Positions 16,417 to 23,133 of a stretch of DNA of 64,000 nucleotides are shown here, in pieces (within the stretch, counting starts at the first letter, position 1; every line of letters begins with the position of its first letter). A model generated the notes under the pieces. It saw nothing but the letters and a program-made list of their open reading frames with translations, was not told the DNA's origin and made no database searches. The translations under genes and the position numbers were made by a program. The stretch comes from Pseudonocardia petroleophila (GTDB taxonomy: Bacteria; Actinomycetota; Actinomycetes; Mycobacteriales; Pseudonocardiaceae), in the NCBI RefSeq assembly GCF_014235185.1, contig NZ_CP060131.1, positions 2,983,501 through 3,047,500 on the forward strand, read 5' to 3'.

Positions 16417-17537
16417 GCGGCCAGCCAGGCCTGGTGCAGCAGCGCCATCGACGGCGCGTGCGGCAGGGGTGAGAGCCAGTTCTCCCGCAGCGCCCCGGGG
16501 TCGACGAGATCGGTGTCGACCCCGGCGCCGTCCCAGCCCGTCGCGAACTCCCGCGTGTGACCGGCGAAGACGGCGCGGTTGAAGGTGGCCTTCGTCCGGC
16601 GCTCGAGCACGGCGCGCGGGAGCAGGTCGTCGAACAGGTGGCGCATCGTCGTGGTGCGACCGGTCCAGCCCCAGAACCCGGCCTCCTCGGCCGTCGCGGC
16701 GACGAACGCGGGGTCCAGGAACGGCTGGCCGTAGGCGACGCCGATCTCGTCGCCCAGCGCGCACAGCGTCTCCTGGCCGATCCGGGAGCCGCGGTGGGTG
16801 GCGAGCTGCCAGGTCTGGCGCCCGGCGTGCAGCGCCATCGCGGCGTCGCCCTCGGCGCACCGGAGGCGGACCTCCCGCCAGGCGGGCTCGCGCAGCCACG
16901 GGGGCCGATAGCACTCGCGCAGCGCCGTCCGGCGCCGGAGCGGGCGGGGGGCCAGCGACCGTGCGACGAGCGGGACGAGCCTGGGGTCGGCGCGGGTGCG
17001 CGTGTGCAGCAGCTTGGTCAGCGCCGTGACCCGCTTGACGCCGAACACCTCGTCGCCACCCTCGCCGGTGAGCAGCGACCCGCCGCGCGCGTGGTCCATC
17101 ATCCGCCAGGTGGGGGCGACGTTCGGCGGCCAGATCCGGCCGTGCCGGCGCAGCAGCGGGGCCGCGACCGGGCCCACGGCGTCGTGCTCGTCGTGCACGA
17201 CGACGCGCACGCGCTCGGTGACCGCGAGGTGGTCGAGCACCTGCCGCTGCCAGTCCGCCTCGTCGGCGTCGGGGGAGTCGGGGTAGGTCAGGGTGATCGC
17301 GACGGGCTGCGGCAGCCCCTCGCGCCGGGCGGCGGTGACGGCGGCGGCGAGCAGCGCCGAGGAGTCGCGCCCCCCGGAGAAGGCGACGAGGCAGGGCGGG
17401 CGGGACAGGTGGTCGAGCAGGAGCGCGTCGAGCACCTCCCGGGGCCGTGCTCCCGGCGGGTCGGGCAGGGGCACCGGGTCGCCGGCCGCGAGCCAGCCGC
17501 AGGCGATCTCCAGCGGGGTCATCCGGTAGAAGGTCAC
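16356..17537 (-). CDS. Lasso-peptide cyclase C (asparagine-synthetase-like), synthetase domain only
   Basis: The 393-aa protein contains the ATP-pyrophosphatase P-loop SGGRDSS (residues 54-60) and SLLTGEGGDEVFG (around 155-166), the AsnB synthetase core that adenylates the ring Asp so that Gly1 can attack it. Usual lasso C proteins and AsnB are near 600 aa because of an N-terminal glutaminase-like domain; here only about 50 residues precede the P-loop, so that domain is absent. GTG 17537 is used, with ATG 17522 possible. It lies 62 bp downstream of the precursor gene, beyond an 11-bp stem-loop, and its 3' end overlaps the convergent C-methyltransferase gene. Confidence 0.85.
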   Translation of the reverse strand: MTFYRMTPLEIACGWLAAGDPVPLPDPPGARPREVLDALLLDHLSRPPCLVAFSGGRDSSALLAAAVTAARREGLPQPVAITLTYPDSPDADEADWQRQVLDHLAVTERVRVVVHDEHDAVGPVAAPLLRRHGRIWPPNVAPTWRMMDHARGGSLLTGEGGDEVFGVKRVTALTKLLHTRTRADPRLVPLVARSLAPRPLRRRTALRECYRPPWLREPAWREVRLRCAEGDAAMALHAGRQTWQLATHRGSRIGQETLCALGDEIGVAYGQPFLDPAFVAATAEEAGFWGWTGRTTTMRHLFDDLLPRAVLERRTKATFNRAVFAGHTREFATGWDGAGVDTDLVDPGALRENWLSPLPHAPSMALLHQAWLAAQTISSEGIGKTSLPPHSRT

Positions 17538-17558
17538 GGCGTGTCCTCACGGCCGAGC

Positions 17559-17585
17559 GGGGCCGGCGGACGGGCCGCCGGCCCC
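17559..17585 (-). terminator. Stem-loop between lasso precursor and cyclase genes
   Basis: A perfect 11-bp GC stem (GGGGCCGGCGG pairing with CCGCCGGCCCC) with a 5-nt loop starts 14 bases after the precursor stop. There is no U-tract, so it probably acts as a partial terminator or 3'-stabilising hairpin that would leave more precursor than cyclase mRNA. This arrangement is common in RiPP operons. Confidence 0.6.
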
Positions 17586-17599
17586 GCGATCCGGGTGCA

Positions 17600-17740
17600 T
17601 CAGGAGTGGACGGGGCTGCCGCCGAACGGGACGTCGATCCCGAAGATCGAGTCCTGCTGGGCCGTGAAGCGGAAACCCTGGGTCTCCTCCCGGACGGATC
17701 CGAGCAGCTCGATCGCCGGGGGTTCGTAGGGCTGGCGCAT
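17600..17740 (-). CDS. Lasso-peptide precursor A (46 aa)
   Basis: The 46-aa peptide begins MRQPYEPPAIELLGSVREET and fits the lasso leader pattern YxxPxLxxxGxxxxxTxx exactly: Y5, P8, I10 at the Leu position, G14, T20. Thr at -2 predicts cleavage after Q21. The core would then be residues 22-46, starting GFRFTAQQDSIFG and ending GGSPVHS. Gly1 and Asp9 would form a nine-residue macrolactam; bulky F12, I14 and F18 are candidate plugs. The final residue is Ser, the site phosphorylated by lasso kinases of the PadeK/ThcoK type, and a kinase gene ends three bases upstream. ATG 17740 has GGAGGAGG six bases before it. It was missed by length-based ORF calling. Confidence 0.93.
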   Translation of the reverse strand: MRQPYEPPAIELLGSVREETQGFRFTAQQDSIFGIDVPFGGSPVHS

Positions 17741-17743
17741 GTG

Positions 17744-18814
17744 TCACCTCCTCCGGCGCGTCGTCGGGACGGGGAGTGGGACGCGGTCCCCGCGAGGGGG
17801 ACTCGGATCCGCGGCCGGGCCCGTTACGTCCGGTTCCGGCCCCCCGTTCTCGGTCCTGTGTGCGCCACGGACGGTCCCGGCCAGCCCGGCCAGCCCGGCC
17901 AGCACGTCCGGGCGGAACGGCGGCCCCCACGGGATCGACGCCTCGTGGACGGGGACGCGCTCGGCGAGGTCGGCCAGCGCCTGGAACTCCGCGGCGGCGG
18001 TCCCGGGCTCCCGCCAGCCGACGACGCGCGGGAACCGCACGAGCCGCAGGAGGGCCTCGGCCGTCGACAGCCGCCGCACGGTGACCCGCTCGACCGTGCG
18101 GCTGGGCAGCGGCACGACGCACGCGGCCAGGGCCAGCGGGCGGGTCCCCGGGGTCGGGGCGGTCACCGCGAGCCGGCCGTCCGCGGTCTCCCGGCCGGTC
18201 CCGGCGGCGAGCTCGCGGGCGGCGGGGCGCAGCCGGACCTCGCTGCTGCCCGGATGGACCAGCACGGTGCCGTCCCGCACCGGCTCGGCGCGCAGCACGT
18301 CGTCGGAGACCAGGCCGTGCCCGGCCCGGCACAGCGCCGCGGTGAGCGTCGACTTGCCCATCCCCGACGCCCCGACGAACGCCAGCGCCCGGCCGTCCAC
18401 CTCGACGGCCCCGGCGTGCAGCACGAGCGCGCGGCGGAGCTTGAGGTGCACCGCGACCAGTGCCCCCGCGGCCAGCACCGGGACCAGGCCGGGATCGGCG
18501 CCGGGGTGCATGCGGACGGTGACGTCCGCGAGCCCCGCGTCCCCGACGAACTCGCAGAGACCGGGGTAGCGCAGAACGACGGCGTCGGCGCTGCGCGTGA
18601 AGCAGTAGAACCGCCCGCCGTCGGGCCGCCCCAGCGCCGCGAGCACCTGCCCGGGCGGGTCGGTGTCCGGCACCGGGCGCTCGGCGCCGACCCGCAGCAC
18701 GAGGTCGGGCCCGGGGCCGGGTCCGGGGCCGGGCCCGGGACCGGCGGGCGGCAGCGGGAGCACGGCCGCGCTGCGGATGTCCAGGCCGTGCGCCCGGTAG
18801 CGGTGGGTGCCCAC
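17744..18814 (-). CDS. HPr-kinase-like lasso-peptide kinase K
   Basis: The 356-aa protein has Walker A GASGMGKST (residues 148-156) followed by LCRAGHGLVSDDVLRAEP, the HprK-type nucleotide and catalytic region. An N-terminal domain of about 130 residues includes a GPGPGPGPGP run encoded by a simple repeat (about 18710-18740). HPr kinases need HPr, but homologues beside lasso precursors phosphorylate the C-terminal Ser of the peptide; the precursor here ends in Ser. GTG 18814 follows the B2 stop by one base, and the stop precedes the precursor ATG by three bases, giving the order B2-K-A. The 3' end of the gene contains the internal promoter site at 17800-17828. Confidence 0.87.
   Translation of the reverse strand: MGTHRYRAHGLDIRSAAVLPLPPAGPGPGPGPGPGPDLVLRVGAERPVPDTDPPGQVLAALGRPDGGRFYCFTRSADAVVLRYPGLCEFVGDAGLADVTVRMHPGADPGLVPVLAAGALVAVHLKLRRALVLHAGAVEVDGRALAFVGASGMGKSTLTAALCRAGHGLVSDDVLRAEPVRDGTVLVHPGSSEVRLRPAARELAAGTGRETADGRLAVTAPTPGTRPLALAACVVPLPSRTVERVTVRRLSTAEALLRLVRFPRVVGWREPGTAAAEFQALADLAERVPVHEASIPWGPPFRPDVLAGLAGLAGTVRGAHRTENGGPEPDVTGPAADPSPPRGDRVPLPVPTTRRRR
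17800..17828 (-). promoter_or_regulatory. CGTAAC-N17-CGAGTC promoter-like site inside the kinase gene (precursor/cyclase)
   Basis: On the - strand CGTAAC (17828-17823), 17 bases, CGAGTC (17805-17800), then 59 bases to the precursor ATG 17740. It lies in the last 30 codons of the kinase gene, so the precursor can be transcribed at a higher level than B2 and K. It is the only copy with C at the first position of the -35-like box. Confidence 0.72.
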
Positions 18815-18815
18815 G

Positions 18816-19235
18816 TCAGCCCCCCACCGGACCGAGCACGGCGAACGCCGGGGCGGCCGGGTCGAGGGCCCGCCCGTCGACCTCCAGCCAGGAGTGGGCC
18901 GAGAACCGCCCGTCGACGCGGCGCACGCCGATCCGCAGCACCGGGCGCAGCGCGCGCAGGCGGTGGCCGGTGAGCAGGCACCGCCGCAGGCAGGTGTCCC
19001 CGGCCGGCCAGTGCCCGACGACGAGCCCGCAGGCGAGGACGACGCGGCGGGTCCGGCGCGGCAGCACGGCGGGCCCGGAGGCGGCCGGGTCCGCGCCCGA
19101 GAGGTCGAGGGCGACCCCGAGCCGTCGGCAGGTGGTCGGGAGGTCGCTGGTCCGCAGCAGCACCTCGATCGCGACCATCGGACCCACCGCGAGGAGGACC
19201 TCCAGGGCCCCCAGCGCCCACCTGCGGGCCGTCAT
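18816..19235 (-). CDS. Lasso-peptide leader protease B2 (transglutaminase-like)
   Basis: The 139-aa protein has the McjB C-terminal protease pattern: GDTCLRRCLLTGHRLR, RIGVRRVDGRFSAHSWLEVDGRALDP. The candidate triad is Cys82, His114, Asp120. It removes the leader after Gln21 of the precursor so the cyclase can use the free Gly1 amine. B1 is encoded separately at 11771-12022. I use ATG 19235; GTG 19247, twelve bases upstream, is also possible. It heads the unit B2-K-A-C and is preceded by an exact GGTAAC-N17-CGAGTC site. Confidence 0.9.
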   Translation of the reverse strand: MTARRWALGALEVLLAVGPMVAIEVLLRTSDLPTTCRRLGVALDLSGADPAASGPAVLPRRTRRVVLACGLVVGHWPAGDTCLRRCLLTGHRLRALRPVLRIGVRRVDGRFSAHSWLEVDGRALDPAAPAFAVLGPVGG

Positions 19236-19307
19236 CGGCGCGTCCACCCGTCCACCGGCACCTCCGGCCGTCCGCCCGGCGGGCCGGACGGCCCCCGTGG
19301 CCGAGTG

Positions 19308-19336
19308 GACTCGCCCACCGGCGCGGCCGCGTTACC
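19308..19336 (-). promoter_or_regulatory. GGTAAC-N17-CGAGTC promoter-like site (B2/kinase)
   Basis: On the - strand GGTAAC (19336-19331), 17 bases, CGAGTC (19313-19308), then 60 bases to GTG 19247 or 72 to ATG 19235. It would drive the B2-kinase-precursor-cyclase unit. Confidence 0.78.
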
Positions 19337-19528
19337 CCGGCTGCCACCGGGCGTGTGCACCCGACCGCGCAGCGGCAGCGAGGCCCGGTCCCCGCCGCAC
19401 GTCCCCCGCGGGCGTCCGGTCGGCGCGTCGGGCGCGCCGGTCGGCGAGAGCGGGGCAACCTCCCGCGTTCCCGACGGCATGCTGACGCCCGGTCACGGAC
19501 GGGACACACGACGGCGTCGGGAGCGGAC

Positions 19529-19801
19529 ATGGCGGTGCTCGGCTGGGTGATGGGCCTGGGGACGTTGTGGATCGTGTGCGCGTGCACGGTCGGTCTCGTC
19601 CTCGGAGGGGTGATCCTGCGCTCCGGGGTGGTGCGGGTCGTGCCCGTCTCCCGGCGGCCCGTCCCCCCGGCCGCGGCCGACCTCGTTCCGTCACCGCGCA
19701 CCCCCTCCCTCCCGCGGCGCGAGCCGCGCCTCGGCTCGCCCGCATCGACCGTCCGGCGGGCCGCTGACGCGCCTGGGCGTCGGAAGTCGCACAGCGGGTG
19801 A
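19529..19801 (+). CDS. Small single-span membrane protein (hypothetical)
   Basis: A 90-aa frame begins MAVLGWVMGLGTLWIVCACT, a hydrophobic helix of about 25 residues, followed by a Pro/Arg-rich cytoplasmic or exported tail ending KSHSG. GGGAG lies seven bases before ATG 19529. I recognise no family. It lies between the divergent lasso operon and the EPS core. The tail is low in complexity, so this could be a chance frame; the RBS and clean membrane helix favour a gene. Confidence 0.45.
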   Translation: MAVLGWVMGLGTLWIVCACTVGLVLGGVILRSGVVRVVPVSRRPVPPAAADLVPSPRTPSLPRREPRLGSPASTVRRAADAPGRRKSHSG

Positions 19802-20107
19802 ACCGAAGTACTGCCTCCGTGCGTACTAATGCGGTGACGAAGCGTCGAGAAGATCCGTAGGGTCACGGAAGGTGCGACCCGATCGGGTGATCATCGTCGC
19901 CAACGGGTGGACACACCCTTCCGTGTCGGCGTGTCGTCTCGACCTGGGGATCCGTACTCACGGGGCCCGGATCGGGCTATCGATGTGAGCCAGGTCACGT
20001 AACAGTGCGCCACCTCCTGCGTTGAGTAGGTGGGGGACTTTTCAGGGGCCGTGTCAGGCGCGCCGGAGTTCGTACGCGACGACGCGGATCACTGCAAGGA
20101 GGATGTG
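19802..20107. other. 306-bp leader region upstream of the priming glycosyltransferase
   Basis: No gene is supported here. It is less GC-rich than its surroundings and holds the sigma-BldN-like promoter at 19998-20025. It also has short inverted repeats (cccgatcggg near 19879) and the ribosome binding site AAGGAGG at 20096-20102. An in-frame GTG at 20030 would lie about where a transcript from this promoter begins, so it is unlikely to be the start. Confidence 0.5.
19998..20025 (+). promoter_or_regulatory. Sigma-BldN-type promoter CGTAAC-N16-CGTTGA
   Basis: CGTAAC (19998-20003), exactly 16 bases, CGTTGA (20020-20025) equals the consensus I recall for sigma-BldN promoters of Streptomyces, a developmental ECF sigma factor. 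It ends about 80 bp upstream of the priming phosphoglycosyltransferase start. The predicted transcript start near 20032 gives a leader of about 75 nt. Confidence 0.65.
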
Positions 20108-21616
20108 TTGAGCAGCGAGGTCGGGACCGGTCCACTTCCGGTCGTCGGGGAACCGCGGGTCGTCCGGGGTGACCTCGGGAGCGGGCACGGCCAGCCGGCC
20201 GTCGAGGCTCCGCGCACGTCGTGGGAGGGGCGCTACACCGCCCTCGTGGTACTGGCGGACGTGCTGGTCGTCGGCGTGCTGACGCTGCTGGGCGGCTGGA
20301 TCAGCTCGGCGCACCTGGGCGTGCCCGCCATGCCGAACGCCTGGGGCCTCGCCGGCATCGCCGGCCTGCTCACGCTGGTCAGCCTGTGGGTCTGGCGGGC
20401 CTGGGAGCCCCGGACCCTCGGCCAGGGCTCGGAGGAGTTCAGCTCCGTCCTGCGCGGCACCATCACCAGCCTGGTCCTGCTCGGCCTGTTCGGCCTCGCG
20501 TTCGAGCTTAGCTCCGTGCGTCCGTGGGCGTTCGCCTTCATCCCGGTGATCGGCCTGGCCGTCGCCGCCACCCGCTACCTCATGCGCCGCGCGCTGCACC
20601 GCCGCCGGTTCACCGGTCAGTGCATGCACCGCGTGCTCGCCGTCGGCACCCCGCAGTCGATCGCGGAGCTCGTCGTCCGCACCCGGGACAACCCCCACTT
20701 CGGCTGGGAGGTCGCGGGGGCGTGCACCGCGAGCGGCCGCGGCCTCGGCGGTGACACCACGATCGCCGGCGTCCCCGTCGTGGGCGACCTCGAGGCGCTG
20801 CACCGCGTAGTCGAGGCCGGGCACTACCGGGTCGTCGCCGTCACGCCGACGCCCGACTGGTCGCCGCGGCGCCTGCAGCGCCTGTCCTGGGAGTTCGAGA
20901 ACTCGCCGGCCGAGATCGTCGTCGACCCGGGCCTGCTCGAGGTCGCCGGGCCGCGCCTGCACGTCAAGCCGGTCGACGGCCTGCCGCTGCTGCGCCTCAC
21001 CGAGCCGCGCTTCAGCGGCATCGCCAAGGTCATGAAGGGCTGCTTCGACCGCTTCTGCGCGGTCCTGCTGCTGGTCATGCTGCTGCCGCTGCTGCTCGGG
21101 GTGGCCGTCGCGGTCAAGCTCGACGGCGGGCCGGTGTTCTTCCGCCAGATTCGCGTCGGGCGCCACGGCGAGACGTTCCGGATGGTCAAGTTCCGGTCGA
21201 TGGTCGTGGACGCGGAGAAGCTGCGCGCCGACCTGGTCACCATGAACGAGGGCGCGGGGCCGCTGTTCAAGATGCGCCGCGACCCGCGGGTGACCGCGGT
21301 CGGGCAGTGGCTGCGCCGCTACTCCCTCGACGAGCTCCCGCAGCTGTTCAACGTGCTCGGCGGGTCGATGTCGCTGGTCGGGCCGCGCCCGCCGCTGCCG
21401 GCGGAGGTCGAGGGCTACTCCACCGAGACCCACCGGCGCCTGCACGTGCGCCCCGGTCTGACCGGGCTGTGGCAGGTCAGCGGGCGCAGTGACCTGTCGT
21501 GGGACGAGTCGATCCGGCTCGACCTGCGCTACGTGGAGAACTGGTCCCTGGCGCTGGACGCGCTGATCCTGTGGAAGACCGTCGGGGCCGTGCTCCGCGG
21601 CGACGGCGCCTACTGA
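20108..21616 (+). CDS. EPS priming polyprenyl-phosphate glycosylphosphotransferase (WbaP/CpsE type)
   Basis: The 502-aa protein has four to five N-terminal membrane helices, a central nucleotide-binding-like domain (HRVLAVGTPQSIAELV) and a C-terminal bacterial sugar transferase domain. The last shows KVMKGCFDRFCAVLLLVML, VKFRSMVVDAEKL, SLDELPQLFNVLGGSMSLVGPRPP and RPGLTGLWQVSGRS. It transfers a sugar-1-phosphate from a UDP-sugar to undecaprenyl phosphate and so starts repeat-unit assembly. AAGGAGG at 20096-20102 best fits TTG 20108 (spacing 5); GTG 20105 is only two bases away. A BldN-like promoter lies upstream. It is the only priming enzyme in the window. Confidence 0.92.
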   Translation: MSSEVGTGPLPVVGEPRVVRGDLGSGHGQPAVEAPRTSWEGRYTALVVLADVLVVGVLTLLGGWISSAHLGVPAMPNAWGLAGIAGLLTLVSLWVWRAWEPRTLGQGSEEFSSVLRGTITSLVLLGLFGLAFELSSVRPWAFAFIPVIGLAVAATRYLMRRALHRRRFTGQCMHRVLAVGTPQSIAELVVRTRDNPHFGWEVAGACTASGRGLGGDTTIAGVPVVGDLEALHRVVEAGHYRVVAVTPTPDWSPRRLQRLSWEFENSPAEIVVDPGLLEVAGPRLHVKPVDGLPLLRLTEPRFSGIAKVMKGCFDRFCAVLLLVMLLPLLLGVAVAVKLDGGPVFFRQIRVGRHGETFRMVKFRSMVVDAEKLRADLVTMNEGAGPLFKMRRDPRVTAVGQWLRRYSLDELPQLFNVLGGSMSLVGPRPPLPAEVEGYSTETHRRLHVRPGLTGLWQVSGRSDLSWDESIRLDLRYVENWSLALDALILWKTVGAVLRGDGAY

Positions 21617-21620
21617 CCCG

Positions 21621-22973
21621 TCAGCGCCGGGCCGGCCGCCCCAGCGGGTGGCAGGTGAACCCGGCGCGGCGCAGCACGTCCGGGTCGAGCAGGTTGCGGG
21701 TGTCCACGACGATCGGGCGCGCGGTGAGCCCGGCGAGCGCGGCCCAGTCCAGCGTGCGGAACTGCGGCCACTCGGTGAGCAGCACCAGCGCCTCGACGTC
21801 CTTCGCCGCCTCCGCAGCCGACCCCACCAGCTCGATGCCGTCGAGCCCGGGGTCGGTGCGGCCCGGCGGCACGGCCGGGTCGTAGGCCACCAGCTCCGCG
21901 CCCGCCTGGCGCAGCAGCGCGGCCACGGCGAGCGCGGGGGACTCGCGCACGTCGTCGGTTCCCGCCTTGAAGGTGAGCCCGAGCAGGCCGATCCGGCAGT
22001 GCGACAGCGATCCCCGGCGGGTGCCGGTCACCGCCAGCCGCACCTTGTCGACCATGCGCCTGCGCTGGCGGACGTTCGTGTCGATGGCCGCGCGGACGAT
22101 CCGGAACTCGAAGTCGGCCGCATCGGCCGACTCCAGCAGGGCGTGGGTGTCCTTGGGCAGCGTGGCGCCGCCCCAGCCCGGGCCGGGGGACAGGAAGGCC
22201 TGCCCGATGCGGCGGTCGTGCCCGATGCCCTCGGTGACGTCGCGGACGTCGGCGCCGACGCGCTCGCACAGCTCGGCCAGCGCGTTGACGTAGCTCACCT
22301 TCAGCGCCAGGAACGCGTTCGCCGCGTACTTGACCAGTTCCGCGCTCGCCGCGTCCGTCAGCACCGTCGGGGCGCCCAGGCGCGCGTACAGCGCGGCCAC
22401 CCGCTCCGCGGCGTCCTGCTCGTCGCACCCGACCACGATCCGGTCCGGGTGCCGGAAGTCGTGCACCGCGCTGCCCTCGCGCAGGAACTCCGGGTTGCTG
22501 ACGACCGGCACGTCCGAGCGGCCCAGCAGCTCCCGCACCCGCACCGACGTGCCCACCGGCACCGTCGACTTGGTGACGAGCACGCAGCCGGGGGCCAGGT
22601 GCGGGGCCATCTCCCCGACCGCCGTGGCCACCGCGTCCAGGTCGGCGACCCCGCCGACGCCGACCGGCGTCGGGACGCAGAGGATCACGACCTCGGCGGC
22701 GCCGCGCGGGGACGCCAGCGCGGCCGTGGTGCTCGTGGCGAACGCGAGGCGGCCCGCGGCGAGCCCCTCGTCGACGAGCTCCGGCAGGTCGGGCTCGGGC
22801 AGGTCGACCTCGCCCGCCCGCAGGCGCGCGACCCGCTGCGGGTCGGGGTCGACGCACGTCACGTGGTGGCCGAGCGCGGCGAGGCAGGCGCCGGTGGTGA
22901 GGCCGACGTACCCGGCCCCGACGACGGTGATGCGGCGGGCGAACACGCGACGACGGTACTGCGTACGGCCCAT
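21621..22973 (-). CDS. UDP-glucose/GDP-mannose dehydrogenase family protein lacking the catalytic Cys
   Basis: The approximately 450-aa protein has the NAD-binding start ITVVGAGYVGLTTGACLAALGH, NPEFLREGSAVHDF, the central-domain lysine region AFLALKVSYVNALAEL and the C-terminal UDP-binding GLTFKAGTDDVRESP. Family enzymes oxidise UDP-glucose twice to UDP-glucuronate through a Cys thioester in GGSCFPKD. Here that segment reads GPGWGGATLPKDT, with Thr271 (codon 22163-22161) in place of Cys. Full oxidation to the acid is therefore doubtful: the enzyme may be inactive, stop at an aldehyde, or use another mechanism. ATG 22973 is chosen; GTG 22946 is a plausible shorter start. It converges on the priming enzyme gene with a 4-bp gap. 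Confidence 0.8.
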   Translation of the reverse strand: MGRTQYRRRVFARRITVVGAGYVGLTTGACLAALGHHVTCVDPDPQRVARLRAGEVDLPEPDLPELVDEGLAAGRLAFATSTTAALASPRGAAEVVILCVPTPVGVGGVADLDAVATAVGEMAPHLAPGCVLVTKSTVPVGTSVRVRELLGRSDVPVVSNPEFLREGSAVHDFRHPDRIVVGCDEQDAAERVAALYARLGAPTVLTDAASAELVKYAANAFLALKVSYVNALAELCERVGADVRDVTEGIGHDRRIGQAFLSPGPGWGGATLPKDTHALLESADAADFEFRIVRAAIDTNVRQRRRMVDKVRLAVTGTRRGSLSHCRIGLLGLTFKAGTDDVRESPALAVAALLRQAGAELVAYDPAVPPGRTDPGLDGIELVGSAAEAAKDVEALVLLTEWPQFRTLDWAALAGLTARPIVVDTRNLLDPDVLRRAGFTCHPLGRPARR

Positions 22974-23133
22974 CCTTTCGTCGACGCTCCCCGCACGCTC
23001 GGCGCAGATCGCGATGTGCCGCCGAGTGACCCGGGCCGTCACGCTTTCGGGTGATAGGTTCGCCCCCGGTCATGCCCCCGCCGGGTACGCTCCCCCGCTC
23101 CGCCCGGCGCGAACCGTCACGAGGACTCCCCAC

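Noticed and set aside
17744..18814. Genuine HPr kinase of carbon catabolite control
   Set aside because: No ptsH or PTS gene is nearby. The gene is wedged between B2 and a lasso precursor ending in Ser, which fits a lasso-peptide kinase.
21605..21628. Inverted repeat over the convergent stops of the priming enzyme and the UGDH-like gene as a terminator
   Set aside because: The inner arms leave a two-base loop and the outer arms need a four-base bulge, so a stable hairpin is doubtful.
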